A stretch of DNA of 64,000 bases from Propionispora vibrioides (GTDB lineage Bacteria > Bacillota > Negativicutes > Propionisporales > Propionisporaceae), in assembly GCF_900110485.1 (NCBI RefSeq), contig NZ_FODY01000007.1, positions 62,001 to 126,000 on the forward strand. The letters are read 5' to 3'. This document shows positions 19,360-28,577 of the stretch, one piece after another. The notes beneath the pieces were generated by a model. It saw only the letters and a list, made by a program, of their open reading frames with translations. It was not told the origin of the DNA and made no database searches. Positions within the stretch are counted from its first letter, which is position 1; every line of letters starts with the position of its first letter. The translations under genes were made by a program, and so were the position numbers.

Positions 19360-19485
19360 TTACTTTTTTCCTCTTATCCAGACAACAACAGAAAATATGA
19401 CTGCCAGGGCAAAAAGAAACAACGGCATCAGCCAGGGATAATCCAGCATCACATGAGACTGCCAGGGATATAAATATTTTTCCAT
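19360..19485 (-). CDS. 41-residue single-span membrane peptide at the end of the ger operon
   Basis: A small frame starts 18 bp after gerB with GGAGGCGGGG ahead of its ATG and ends just before the operon terminator. The product begins MEKYLYPWQSHVMLDYPWLM, continues with one hydrophobic segment at about 19-36 (LMPLFLFALAVIFSVVVW) and ends IRGKK. Some Bacillus germination operons carry an extra small membrane D subunit that modulates the receptor; this peptide is shorter, and homology is not shown. Operon position, ribosome site and membrane segment support it as a real gene. Confidence 0.65.
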   Translation of the reverse strand: MEKYLYPWQSHVMLDYPWLMPLFLFALAVIFSVVVWIRGKK

Positions 19486-19503
19486 TTACCCCGCCTCCAT
19501 CAA

Positions 19504-20622
19504 CTATTTTCCCGAAGCCTGACTTTCCGTATTTTTTGTCCCCAGGAGTTTCCTACCCCAGGCTACAACGAGCAGGATCGCCGGCAGCACCAGAAATAGC
19601 GGCACCCATAAGTTGTAGGGCAATATCTTTAGACCGGTTTCAATATGATCCAACACACTGGCTGCCATCTTCAGCCCCAAGTACAGCACCACAGTGGTCG
19701 CGGGAAGAATAAAAATCCGGCTGTTCTGTACCCTGGTAAGCTTTTGCATGGCATAAATCGCCGCAAAGATATGAATGGAAATTTTGAAAAACGTGGTCGT
19801 CAAAAAGTACATAACCCCCAGCGCATCCAGATTTTGAATAAAATCCGCCACATTGATCTGTTGAATCAGCACATACAGCGGATAAATACTGCGGGAAAAA
19901 GTAGCCTCACTCAATACCGAGACCGCCACCGCATCAAGCAGTGCGATAAATAAACCGGTCACCATCGTGGCCAACAGCGTAGTGCGCACAATCTTATCCT
20001 GCCTTTTCACCAGAGGCCAGATCATGGTAAAATCTATGGTTTCCCCAAAGGACTGGGTTACCCCCAGCGGCCAGGCGGCCGCCCATATTCTGTCCCAGCC
20101 CTTGCCGGCTACCGGCAGTAACCGCTCGGTCTGGACAATGTCCGAACCGACAATCAACACCAATTCCACGATAAACAGCATGATGAGCACCGGGAGCCAA
20201 ATTTCACCCAACCGGGCCAACGTTTCAATCCCGCAAAATAAAACATAGGCTACCATGATCATAAAAACCCCCAGTACCACCCAGTGGGGCGTCAACGGCA
20301 ATATGGTAGTGGGAATCAAGTCCCGGACATCACCTAAACCACGGCCGGCGTCATAAAGCAAAAGAAGCGGATACATCCAGGCAATGGGCGTCCCCAGCCA
20401 ACGGCCAAATTGCCGGGGATACCACTCTACCAGAGTCAAGCCGGGATGCAGCTTCATAAGCGCCAGATACAGCCCGATGGTCATGGCGCCAAGCACGGTA
20501 GAAATACTGGCGGCCAGCCAGGCATCTCTTCCCGCCGCTGAGGAAAACCCGAAAATAATAGTTGTACCAGTCTGAAACAGCATGGTAAGCACAAATAACT
20601 GATAAGTTGATATTCGTTCCAT
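19504..20622 (-). CDS. gerB: Spore germination receptor permease subunit (GerAB/GerKB type)
   Basis: A 372-residue integral protein of the APC-like spore permease family with about ten membrane segments, starting MERISTYQLFVLTMLFQTGT and including WYPRQFGRWLGTPIAWMYPL. In spores the B subunit sits in the inner membrane and binds the nutrient germinant. GAGGGAGCT precedes the ATG, nine bases after the gerC stop. The operon order is A-C-B as in gerK. The germinant cannot be told from sequence; amino acids are typical for this family. Confidence 0.92.
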   Translation of the reverse strand: MERISTYQLFVLTMLFQTGTTIIFGFSSAAGRDAWLAASISTVLGAMTIGLYLALMKLHPGLTLVEWYPRQFGRWLGTPIAWMYPLLLLYDAGRGLGDVRDLIPTTILPLTPHWVVLGVFMIMVAYVLFCGIETLARLGEIWLPVLIMLFIVELVLIVGSDIVQTERLLPVAGKGWDRIWAAAWPLGVTQSFGETIDFTMIWPLVKRQDKIVRTTLLATMVTGLFIALLDAVAVSVLSEATFSRSIYPLYVLIQQINVADFIQNLDALGVMYFLTTTFFKISIHIFAAIYAMQKLTRVQNSRIFILPATTVVLYLGLKMAASVLDHIETGLKILPYNLWVPLFLVLPAILLVVAWGRKLLGTKNTESQASGK

Positions 20623-20631
20623 AGCTCCCTC

Positions 20632-21909
20632 TTATTTTACAAACTCTGATTCTTCCCTAGTCAACGATTTGGTTACAAAGCCGACCCGCGGGATTCGTAC
20701 GTTAAGCGCCACCGGAATATCAAGCTCCGGAAACAGCTCATCCCAGGTGTCTTTGTAAGCATGAAGCCACTCCTTGGGATATTTCCGGTACAGCGCGGTG
20801 CCGAAGCCGACCGTGTCACTGCGGAATTGTTTCTGGATCAGGAAAAGCGCCCGTTCCACCCTTTTTTGTATCATATCTCCTACGGCGTCTTCAATATACA
20901 CGATGGATTTCGGGTCACTTAGATCCATTTTCGAGGAACTTTCATATACGACTGCCTGCGTGATAATCGTCAGACTCATATGCAGCGTTTCTCCCTCGAT
21001 TTGCGGCTTAAATTTCGCCTTAGCCTCCTTTAAGCGGACACTAATTTTGCCGCCCCCCTTGTCTTCCGGAATTGCCACGGTAATAACGCCTTGCTCCATC
21101 TCATCCCGCAGCCAAATCAGACCTCTGGCTTCTGCGTCATTCATCCAGCCGACTAGCTTATCCTTGTGAAAAATGGCAGCCCCTCGAATGGAAAGCGTTT
21201 TCTTCGGCTTTTTTTTGTTTTCCTGGCCGCTTTCCTGACTCTTTTCTTGGTCCTTTTTCTGACCGTTTTCCTCGCCTTTTTCTTCGTCCTTCTTTTTATG
21301 CTCCATAACCAGCGGCACCATCTCAAGCCGGCCGGCAACAGGGTTAGTGCCCTCCTCGGTCAGCATGGCGATAAAATCCTTAAGGTCAATCCGGACGCTG
21401 ATCCCCATTTCCCCTTCCTCATGAATCAGTTCCGACACCGTTCTTTCTATGCCGGGATCGCCGGCCATGAGTTCAGCGATGTCATCCTGGGTAACCAGGA
21501 CATGGGCCCGCAGGTTGGACTGGCGGTAACGGGAAAAAAAATCCAGAGCTTCATTAACGCCTGAGCGGGCCAGCCGCTCGCCAATGACAATAAACCGGAC
21601 GTGGGAAAACATGATTTCTCTGGACGATTTCTCCTGCAAACGCCGGAAAGCATCCATAATGGTTTTGCCGTATTCCGACATAACAATGGTCGGCGCCCTG
21701 TCACCGCCATCACCTCCCCCACCGCCGCCGGCCGACGGAAACAGCCTGGGCGCCGGTATCAGCAGGGTAAGGCAGATATGGCCGTCCTCCAGCTTATCCA
21801 CACCGACAGCGGTAACAATGGCCAAATCATTAATCTCCATCCGGTCCCAGCAGCCGGTCAGCCACAGCGTATTGATGACAATCAGCAAACAAACAGCCAG
21901 TTTCTTCAC
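20632..21909 (-). CDS. gerC: Spore germination receptor lipoprotein subunit (GerAC/GerKC type)
   Basis: A 425-residue Ger(x)C lipoprotein. The chosen GTG lies four bases after the gerA stop with GAGGTGA ahead of it; a longer ATG version would overlap gerA by 44 bp and bury the signal peptide. The lipobox is LWLTGC and is followed by WDRMEINDLAIVTAVGVDK, the family signature. Two unusual insertions are seen: a glycine run (SAGGGGGGDGGD) near residue 60 and a Lys/Glu/Gln-rich linker near residues 205-240 starting EHKKKDEEKGEENGQKKD. The C-terminal domain ends with LFPELDIPVALNVRIPRVGF. Confidence 0.92.
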   Translation of the reverse strand: MKKLAVCLLIVINTLWLTGCWDRMEINDLAIVTAVGVDKLEDGHICLTLLIPAPRLFPSAGGGGGGDGGDRAPTIVMSEYGKTIMDAFRRLQEKSSREIMFSHVRFIVIGERLARSGVNEALDFFSRYRQSNLRAHVLVTQDDIAELMAGDPGIERTVSELIHEEGEMGISVRIDLKDFIAMLTEEGTNPVAGRLEMVPLVMEHKKKDEEKGEENGQKKDQEKSQESGQENKKKPKKTLSIRGAAIFHKDKLVGWMNDAEARGLIWLRDEMEQGVITVAIPEDKGGGKISVRLKEAKAKFKPQIEGETLHMSLTIITQAVVYESSSKMDLSDPKSIVYIEDAVGDMIQKRVERALFLIQKQFRSDTVGFGTALYRKYPKEWLHAYKDTWDELFPELDIPVALNVRIPRVGFVTKSLTREESEFVK

Positions 21910-21913
21910 TTTG

Positions 21914-23626
21914 TCACCTCTGTTTCCGTTTTTTCTTCGGTCTGTCCGGCGGCGCAACAGGCCTCAAATCAGCTTTCATCCGCCGGGAATCCAGGCTGCC
22001 GGTAAAACCGGGGCGGGTAAGCATATCCCACCAGGGTGCGCGGATAAAGACATCCTTCAAGCTGCTCAGTTCCAGCGGAGCAACAGGTGACAAGTAAGGA
22101 ACGCCGAAGGAGCGCAGGCTGGCCATATGAATCAAGATGGCCAGAAACCCCATAAATACCCCATAAAGCCCCAACGTGGCAGCCAGGATCATCAATACGA
22201 AACGCAATACCCTGATGGCAATGGCCTGATTGAAACGGGGCACGGTAAAAGAAGCAATCCCGGTAATGGAGACGGTGATAACCATGGGTGCCGAGACAAT
22301 CCCTGCCTGAATAGCAGCCTGACCGATAACCAGGGCACCGACAATGCTCACCGTCTGTCCTACCGGCCGGGGCAGGCGGACGCCGGCCTCCCGCAAACCC
22401 TCGAAGAAAATTTCCATAATCATGGCCTCCACAAAAGCCGGAAAAGGAATATTCTCCCGGGAGGCGGCCATGGAAAACAGTAACGTCGTCGGAATCATGC
22501 CCTGATGAAAGGTCGACACGGCAATATACAGCGCCGGCAACAGCAAAGCGACAAACAGAAAGGCATAACGAACCAGCCGGATCAGGCTGGACCCAATAAA
22601 CCGTTCATAGTAGTCATCCGGGGCCTGTATCATCTGGAAGAAAGATTGTGGGGCAATCAAGGCAAACGGCGTGTTATCCACCATAATTCCCACCTGCCCT
22701 TCCAGCAGGCAGCTAACCAGCTTGTCCGGCCGCTCGGTATAGGAAAGCTGCGGGAAAATGGAAAACGGATTATCTTCAATCAATTCCTCGATATTTCCAC
22801 TTTCCAAAATGGCATCCACATCAATGGAATTGATTCTTTTTTCTACTTCGGCAAGCAGTGCCGGATTGGTAATTCCCTCCAAATAAGTAATTACCACATT
22901 GGTTTGGGATAAACGGCCGACCTGCAGCATTTTCATTTTTAACCGGGGCGTCTTCAATCGCCGCCGGATCATGCTGGTATTGGTGCGCAACGTTTCAATA
23001 AAGGCTTCCTGCGGTCCTCTGATCGCCGGTTCCACCGTAGGCTCACTGACGCTTCGTTTTTCCCATTTTTTTATACTGATGACCAGAGCCGCCTCACTGC
23101 CGTCAATCAAGAGCGCGGCATCACCGCTCAGAATTCCGGTCAGGATTTCCTGCAACGTGCCTACCTGAACAACCTGGGCCGAAGAAATGACCTGCTGTTC
23201 CAGAAAATTGCCGATAGTCTCCTCCGTCCTTTCGTCGGACAAAGGAATTTGCTGCCGGTAATACAGTAACGGTTTCACTATATTCTCGTTAAGCAGCTTA
23301 TTGTCAATCAGACCTTCCACAAAAACAAGCAGGGCCTGCCGGGTATTGCCTATTTTGAAGTTGCGGAATACAATATCGGAACAATCGGCCAGCACAGACC
23401 GCACCAATGGTTCAACCGCTCCGATATCCGGGGCAAGCCGCTGGTTGCCGGTTATATGGCGGCGAAACGTTAGCAGCATGGTTTCCAGCTCGCCGGCCGT
23501 GCGCTTTGCCGTTTCAAGCGTCCGGTACAGATTCTGCAAAGCCTGTATGGATCGGGGGCGATCGGCACCAGACAAAGACTCCGACAGTTTTTTTATATGA
23601 ATATCCTTCGCGCGTCTTCCTGCCAA
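21914..23626 (-). CDS. gerA: Spore germination receptor A subunit (GerAA/GerKA type)
   Basis: A 570-residue protein of the GerA family. The cytoplasmic N-terminal domain holds MLLTFRRHITGNQRLAPDIG and SDIVFRNFKIGNTRQALLVF. The family core LLEGQVGIMVDNTPFALIAP and the membrane segments of the last 200 residues (for example LVRYAFLFVALLLPALYIAV) follow. The start is a TTG at 23626, seven bases after AAGGAGG; the frame stays open upstream but without a ribosome site. A subunits oligomerise as ion channels in the spore inner membrane. It is the first gene of the operon; a forespore sigma-G promoter is expected, but I could not define one. Confidence 0.92.
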   Translation of the reverse strand: MAGRRAKDIHIKKLSESLSGADRPRSIQALQNLYRTLETAKRTAGELETMLLTFRRHITGNQRLAPDIGAVEPLVRSVLADCSDIVFRNFKIGNTRQALLVFVEGLIDNKLLNENIVKPLLYYRQQIPLSDERTEETIGNFLEQQVISSAQVVQVGTLQEILTGILSGDAALLIDGSEAALVISIKKWEKRSVSEPTVEPAIRGPQEAFIETLRTNTSMIRRRLKTPRLKMKMLQVGRLSQTNVVITYLEGITNPALLAEVEKRINSIDVDAILESGNIEELIEDNPFSIFPQLSYTERPDKLVSCLLEGQVGIMVDNTPFALIAPQSFFQMIQAPDDYYERFIGSSLIRLVRYAFLFVALLLPALYIAVSTFHQGMIPTTLLFSMAASRENIPFPAFVEAMIMEIFFEGLREAGVRLPRPVGQTVSIVGALVIGQAAIQAGIVSAPMVITVSITGIASFTVPRFNQAIAIRVLRFVLMILAATLGLYGVFMGFLAILIHMASLRSFGVPYLSPVAPLELSSLKDVFIRAPWWDMLTRPGFTGSLDSRRMKADLRPVAPPDRPKKKRKQR

Positions 23627-23798
23627 GACTCCCCCTCCTTCCAAACAGACTGACCGGCCAGACAGTCTGCCTGCAGAGCTGCCACCGGTTATAGTATTAG
23701 GCCGTTTATGCTTTTTTAGTCTACCGGCCGGGAAAGTTTCCGGGAAACAGTACAGCGCTGGCAACGGCGGCCATGATTCCCGTCCGGTTTCCGGGCTA
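23627..23798. promoter_or_regulatory. Upstream region of the germination operon
   Basis: This 172 bp gap must carry the ger promoter. An AATACTAT motif on minus at about 23690 resembles a sigma-G/E -10 element, but no convincing -35 element stands at the right distance. Nothing else is visible before repeat A2. Confidence 0.25.
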
Positions 23799-23961
23799 GG
23801 TAACCACTGATTAAATGAACCTGTCGGGCTGGCGAGAGATTCTTTTGTCTGCAAGGAAGTAAAACCGCAGGAATAGCGGCCCCTATTTCAAGGTTTTGCT
23901 GACGCAGCCAGGCGGAAAAAGCTCCGTCAGGACGCGTAGCGTGAATTAATCAGTGGTTACC
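23797..23961 (+). repeat. Family A palindromic repeat, copy A2
   Basis: Terminal inverted repeats GGTAACCACTGATTAA are perfect over 16 bases, with TA before the left end. The core GCAGGAATAGCGGCCCCTAT and the arm GGCGGAAAAAGCTCCGTCAG are the type sequences for family A. It shares nearly its full length with A3 and A4. Confidence 0.93.
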
Positions 23962-23980
23962 TGAGGAATCGGCAGGAATA

Positions 23981-24022
23981 TAAAAAACAGCCTGATCCTC
24001 GGTTAAGGACCAGGCTGTTTTT
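23981..24022 (-). terminator. Terminator abutting the CNNM/HlyC-type gene
   Basis: AAAACAGCCTG, TCCT, loop, AGGA, CAGGCTGTTTT. The stop codon of the gene lies at the base of the stem, and T residues follow on minus. Confidence 0.85.
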
Positions 24023-25355
24023 ATACCGCTTTGTCGGTGGCCGGTAAGTCCGGCTGCTCTAGCTTCCGGATAAGTATCCGGTTAATCCGTACGTGATCAA
24101 CTTCTTCAATCATAAATTGGTAAGGCTCAGCTACAAGGGTCTGGCCCACCTGTGGCGGCATTTCCACCTGCGAATACACCCAGCCACCAATGGTATCCAC
24201 ATCATCCGATGCCAGGTTACTGTCCAGCACATGATTGACTTCTTCCAGCAGCAGCCTACCGTCCACGGAATAACTGCCGTCTTCACGCAGTTCGACCGTC
24301 GATCGTTCTTCATCAAATTCATCCTGAATTTCGCCGACAATCTCCTCCAGGATATCCTCGACGGTAACCAGACCGGCTGTGCCGCCATATTCATCAACGA
24401 CCAGCGCAATCTGCGACCGGGTCCGCTGCAGCAGTTTTAAAAGTTCACTAATCGGCATGAATTCAGGAATAGCCGTAATCTCCCGGACCAATTCCCGGAT
24501 GGCCGGTTTTTCTCCTCTGGCGACGGCGGCCAGCAAATCCTTACTATGAACAAACCCGATGATGGTGTCCTTATCCGGATCGCACACCGGGTAACGGGTA
24601 AGCTTTTCCTCCAGGGCTGTTTCCAGGTTTTCCTCAAAGGTGTCCTGGGCATAGAGGCAAACCATATCGGTTCGCGGGATCATGACTTCCCGGGCGTTGC
24701 GTTCGGCAAATTCAAAAATATTATCTACAAAGGTGAGTTCCGTCATGTTTATATAACCCTGCTTATGGCTTTCCTCCATAAGAATACGGATTTCTTCCTC
24801 GGTATGCGCGGCCTCGTGTTCACTGGCCATTTCCATGCCCGCCAATTTAAGAATTTGATTGGCCACCGTATTCAACACCCAAATAAAGGGATACATCACC
24901 CGGTAGAAACCAATCAGGGGAACCGATGTCCATAAAGTGACGGCTTCCGCCTTTTGGATGGCCAGCGATTTAGGCGCCAGCTCACCAAGCACAATATGGA
25001 GGGCTGTAATAATGGAAAAGGCAATCGTAAACGCTACGGTATGAACCACCTGGAGCGAAAAACCGGCTCCCAGCATGACCGGTTCCAGCAAGCCGGCAAC
25101 AGCCGGTTCACCAATCCAGCCCAGCCCCAGAGAAGCCAGAGTAATTCCGAGCTGGCAGGCGGATAAATAGGCGTCCAGATGTTCAATCAAATTCTTGGCA
25201 AACCTGGCACGCGTATTTCCCGCCTGCAGCAGCGTCTCAATCCGGGTGCTCCGCACCTTGACCATGGCAAATTCCGCGGCAACAAAAAAACCATTCAGCA
25301 TAACAAGCAGCATAACTAAAAACAAATTTAACAATATAGACGCAGGGTCCAACAA
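24021..25355 (-). CDS. CNNM/HlyC-CorC family membrane protein
   Basis: A 444-residue protein with the order DUF21 membrane domain (about 1-190, LLVMLNGFFVAAEFAMVKVR and LGLGWIGEPAVAGLLEP), a CBS pair (about 205-330, IPRTDMVCLYAQDTFEENLE and VVDEYGGTAGLVTVEDILEE) and a C-terminal CorC/HlyC domain (DVDTIGGWVYSQVEMPPQVG). Relatives move or sense magnesium and cobalt; hemolysin is a historical name. The start is a TTG near AGGGAG; a second TTG is the next codon and the exact start is unsure. It stands alone between repeat A2 and pgm. Confidence 0.88.
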   Translation of the reverse strand: MLDPASILLNLFLVMLLVMLNGFFVAAEFAMVKVRSTRIETLLQAGNTRARFAKNLIEHLDAYLSACQLGITLASLGLGWIGEPAVAGLLEPVMLGAGFSLQVVHTVAFTIAFSIITALHIVLGELAPKSLAIQKAEAVTLWTSVPLIGFYRVMYPFIWVLNTVANQILKLAGMEMASEHEAAHTEEEIRILMEESHKQGYINMTELTFVDNIFEFAERNAREVMIPRTDMVCLYAQDTFEENLETALEEKLTRYPVCDPDKDTIIGFVHSKDLLAAVARGEKPAIRELVREITAIPEFMPISELLKLLQRTRSQIALVVDEYGGTAGLVTVEDILEEIVGEIQDEFDEERSTVELREDGSYSVDGRLLLEEVNHVLDSNLASDDVDTIGGWVYSQVEMPPQVGQTLVAEPYQFMIEEVDHVRINRILIRKLEQPDLPATDKAV

Positions 25356-25477
25356 CTCCCTATCTCTCTTCTGTCAGATGAAATAATTCTGTCACAAACA
25401 TTTCTCTCTATTTTTATTTCATCTTTCACGACAGCGAGGAGAATAGGTTCACCTCCTTTAATATTCCGAATTTTTTA

Positions 25478-27130
25478 TCATACACCGGCCGCCGCAAAAG
25501 TATCGGCCACAATCTGCCGGGCTTCGTCCTGTATTTCCCGCAGATGATCTTTTCCTTTAAAGCTTTCGGCATAAATTTTATAGACATCTTCCGTACCGGA
25601 AGGACGGGCCGCAAACCAGCCGTTTTCCGTACATACCTTAAGTCCGCCGATCGCAGCCTGATTGCTGGGGGCTTTGGTCAACTTGGCCGTGATGGTCTCA
25701 CCAGCCAGTTGATCGGCTCTCACCTGTTCCGGCGACAGCTTGGCTAATACCGCCTTCTGGGCGGTGTTGGCCGGAGCATCAACCCGGGCATATACAGGTT
25801 CACCAAACTTGTCGGTCAAACTCCGATAATATTCACCGGGGTCCCGGCCGGTTTTCGCCGTAATTTCCGCGGCCAGCAGACAAAGAATCATGCCGTCCTT
25901 GTCGGTTGTCCAAACCGTGCCGTCCTTACGCAGGAAGGAAGCGCCGGCGCTTTCCTCGCCGCCAAAGCCAAACGAACCATCTACCAGACCGGCAACAAAC
26001 CACTTGAAGCCGACCGGCACCTCGCATAGCTTACGACCTAAGCTCTCCGCCACCCGGTCAATCATCGACGAGCTGACCAGCGTTTTGCCGATGGCAGCAT
26101 CCTTCCGCCAGCCGCTGCGGTTTTGGAACAGATACGAAATAGCCACTGCCAGGTAATGATTGGGGTTCATCAAACCCACACTGGGCGTTACAATACCATG
26201 CCGGTCAAAGTCAGGATCATTGCCGAATGCCAGATCGTATTTGTTCTTTAGTCCGATTAGCCCGGCCATGGCATAAGGCGACGAGCAGTCCATCCTGATT
26301 TTGCCGTCACTGTCGACATTCATAAAACTAAAGGTCGGGTCCGGGTAGTCATTCAGTACATCAATATTCAGACCGTACCGTTCGGCAATAGGTCCCCAAT
26401 AGCCAAGTCCCGCTCCGCCCAGAGCATCGGCCCCCAGTTTCAGGCCGGTAGCCCGGATGGCTTCCATATCGATAATCTGAGCCAAATCATTTACATAAGG
26501 TGTAATAAAATCATGCTCTTGAACCGACTCCATCTGCTTGGCCCGTTCATAGGGCAGGCGTTTCACCTCTTTGTTGCCGTTTTGCAAAAAGCCGTTGGCC
26601 TTATCGGCAATCCACTTGGTAATGGAAGTATCGGCCGGCCCACCATCGGGTGGGTTATACTTAATACCGCCGTTATCAGGCGGATTGTGAGACGGCGTAA
26701 TGACAACCCCATCGGCCAAGCCGTCACGGCGGCCCCGGTTATAGGTTAAAATAGCATGGGAAATGCCGGGTGTAGGCGTATAGTTCATGTCCTTGGCCAT
26801 TCTGGTCTCCACACCATTGGCGGCCAGCACCTCAATAGCCGAGATAAAGGCCGGCTCAGACAATGCATGGGTATCAAAGCCGATAAACAAAGGCCCGGTT
26901 ATGTTTTTTTCCCGCCGGTAACAGCAAATAGCCTGCGTAATGGCATAAATATGGTCCTCATTGAACGTACCTTTAAGCGAGCTGCCGCGATGGCCCGATG
27001 TGCCGAAGGCTACCTGCTGGGCCGGGTCGCCGGCATCGGGATGATTCACATAATACGCGCTGATTAAACGGGGAATATTATCCAACAAACTTTTCGGTGC
27101 TTTTTTACCTGCTAACGAATGAACAGACAT
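25478..27130 (-). CDS. pgm: Phosphoglucomutase, alpha-D-glucose phosphate-specific
   Basis: A 550-residue phosphohexomutase interconverting glucose-1-phosphate and glucose-6-phosphate for glycogen, cell-wall sugar and UDP-glucose metabolism. The catalytic phosphoserine is in [14 protein letters not shown] near residue 150. The metal loop is [10 protein letters not shown], the sugar loop [11 protein letters not shown], and the phosphate loop [12 protein letters not shown] at the C-terminus. Substrate-helix residues [10 protein letters not shown] are near 48. Length and motifs match the E. coli Pgm type. The start at MSVHSL follows GAGGTG by nine bases. Confidence 0.95.
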   Translation of the reverse strand: MSVHSLAGKKAPKSLLDNIPRLISAYYVNHPDAGDPAQQVAFGTSGHRGSSLKGTFNEDHIYAITQAICCYRREKNITGPLFIGFDTHALSEPAFISAIEVLAANGVETRMAKDMNYTPTPGISHAILTYNRGRRDGLADGVVITPSHNPPDNGGIKYNPPDGGPADTSITKWIADKANGFLQNGNKEVKRLPYERAKQMESVQEHDFITPYVNDLAQIIDMEAIRATGLKLGADALGGAGLGYWGPIAERYGLNIDVLNDYPDPTFSFMNVDSDGKIRMDCSSPYAMAGLIGLKNKYDLAFGNDPDFDRHGIVTPSVGLMNPNHYLAVAISYLFQNRSGWRKDAAIGKTLVSSSMIDRVAESLGRKLCEVPVGFKWFVAGLVDGSFGFGGEESAGASFLRKDGTVWTTDKDGMILCLLAAEITAKTGRDPGEYYRSLTDKFGEPVYARVDAPANTAQKAVLAKLSPEQVRADQLAGETITAKLTKAPSNQAAIGGLKVCTENGWFAARPSGTEDVYKIYAESFKGKDHLREIQDEARQIVADTFAAAGV

Positions 27131-27393
27131 GATCAAATACACCTCCATACAGACTTTTCAATCTATTTTCAGCTTGTCGGACGGCCAGACCCGTGCCGGC
27201 ACAGCAAGCAAGAAACGCCAACATGAATAAATCAGTAATTTTCTACCTTGACCGGTAAATCTTACTAAGATTTTCTACCACCAGGCAGGAAATTCCTGCT
27301 GCCGGTTGCAAACCGGCAAAGTCGTTTTATTATTTTCCAGAATATGTTATATTATTATCAACAGGATACCAGCAGGAAGGAATATACTTCCAT
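27131..27393. promoter_or_regulatory. Non-coding DNA upstream of pgm
   Basis: This gap holds no gene I can support. A small inverted repeat AAATCTTA-CT-AAGATTT lies near 27250, a hairpin CCGGTTTGCAACCGG-type near 27300, and a stretch at about 27222-27246 (GAATAAATCAGTAATTTTC) resembles a lone right end of a family A repeat. The pgm promoter must be here. Confidence 0.35.
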
Positions 27394-27554
27394 TAGTGCT
27401 CTACCACCTTGAAAGCAGAAATTGCTGACGGTTAAAATTTCGTCATCCGTCGTTGTCGTCAGTCGGCATACTGGCGAATGCCTCCTTCCTCCGCCTCGAC
27501 TGACAAAATTTTATCTCGCCATCATCTTCCAGCTTCAAAGTTGGCAGAACACTA
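27394..27554 (-). repeat. Family C palindromic repeat, copy C2
   Basis: Ends TAGTGCTCTACCACCTTGAA and the complement TAGTGTTCTGCCAACTTTGA are imperfect inverted repeats starting in TA. The core has CGGCATACTGGCGAATGCCT and TCGTCAGTC. It abuts A3 without a spacer. Confidence 0.88.
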
Positions 27555-27718
27555 GGTAACCGCTGATTAAATGAACCTGTCGGCCTGGCGAGAGATTTTT
27601 CCGTCAGTTAAGGAAGTAAAACCACAGGAATAGCGGCCCCTATTTCAAGGTTTTGCTGACGCAGCCAGGCAGAAAAAGATCCGTCAGGACGCGCAGCGTG
27701 AATTAATCAGTGGTTACC
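27555..27718 (+). repeat. Family A palindromic repeat, copy A3
   Basis: Ends GGTAACCGCTGATTAA and TTAATCAGTGGTTACC, with TA flanking both sides. It is almost identical to A2 inside. Its left end begins at the very last base of C2, so the two elements form a composite of 325 bp. Confidence 0.93.
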
Positions 27719-27877
27719 TAACTTGAGATTCTCGGCAAATTCCGTTATGATAATAGCATTCCTACTTTTATTCCGATTGAAACCATAAAGAATTCACCGG
27801 TGTAGCTATCAGCCTGCTGCCATAGACGCGATGTAAACTGCAGCCTGGGCACACCGCTGTTTTCCGGAGGAGGAACT

Positions 27878-28384
27878 ATGCTGCCCCATGTAAAATCGTT
27901 TGCTGTCGGTGCCCTGCTAACTTTAGCACTAGTTTCAGGCCTTTGGGGGCTGCAGCAGCGGGAAACCGCCGGACCATCGGTCCAGCCGCCTGCTGTTGAA
28001 ACGACGCCGTCCCAGGTCGCCACTCCCAATATTATGACTGTTACCCCGCTGCCGACCTTGCGGGTCCTCTACGGCCAGTCAGTGCCGTTTGAGGGGAGCG
28101 CCGCCTTTCCCCAGGCCATTGCCAGCCGCTTTGCCCAAAACCTGCACATTGTAAGTTTTCAGGCCACCGGCGAACATGCCGAAAAATCCCTGATTAAAAT
28201 TGTCTGGGAAAATGGTCAGACCGATACCGTTTCCCCCGGCACTACCAATCTGGTCTTTCCGCCCGGCCGGCGGGCAGTCGAAATCACCGTAACCGGCTAC
28301 AGTATGCACGAACGGAAACTGTTTAAGGACAGCCGCCGCCCCGGCACCCTGTCCTGGGAAATCCAATACGAAGCAGGCGAATAA
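27878..28384 (+). CDS. Small exported or membrane-anchored protein of unknown function
   Basis: A 168-residue protein with an N-terminal hydrophobic segment (FAVGALLTLALVSGLWGL, about residues 8-25), a Pro/Thr-rich linker and a compact C-terminal domain of about 110 residues with beta-strand character (LRVLYGQSVPFEGSAAF, VEITVTGYSMHERKL). No lipobox or catalytic motif is seen and I do not recognise the family. GGAGGAGGAA is a strong ribosome site. A GC-rich promoter-less look upstream reflects two repeats ending 160 bp before it. Confidence 0.75.
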   Translation: MLPHVKSFAVGALLTLALVSGLWGLQQRETAGPSVQPPAVETTPSQVATPNIMTVTPLPTLRVLYGQSVPFEGSAAFPQAIASRFAQNLHIVSFQATGEHAEKSLIKIVWENGQTDTVSPGTTNLVFPPGRRAVEITVTGYSMHERKLFKDSRRPGTLSWEIQYEAGE

Positions 28385-28415
28385 TCTTCAGAAAAATTTC
28401 GTCACCTTATCTCTG

Positions 28416-28443
28416 CCCTGCCATAGCAGGGTATTTCTTTTTA
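28416..28443 (+). terminator. Short terminator
   Basis: CCCTGC-CATA-GCAGGG followed by TATTTCTTTTT. Confidence 0.7.
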
Positions 28444-28535
28444 ACAAACCAAGCCTTTGAAATATTCATAACAATCAACGCAAAATACCGGCCCTTCAAC
28501 GCCCAGTATCATGCTTACCATTCTTTATCCGGAGT

Positions 28536-28561
28536 ATTATGTACTATTTATAGTAAATAAT
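28536..28561. promoter_or_regulatory. Palindrome upstream of the AT-rich methyltransferase gene
   Basis: ATTATGTACTAT and ATAGTAAATAAT form a nearly perfect 26-base palindrome about 7 bp before the ribosome site GGGGAGG, a plausible operator. Confidence 0.4.
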
Positions 28562-28577
28562 TTGGGGAGGTAGAAAA

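Noticed and set aside
23690-23760. Sigma-G promoter of the ger operon
   Set aside because: A -10-like AATACTAT exists, but no matching -35 element at the right spacing; only the region is annotated.
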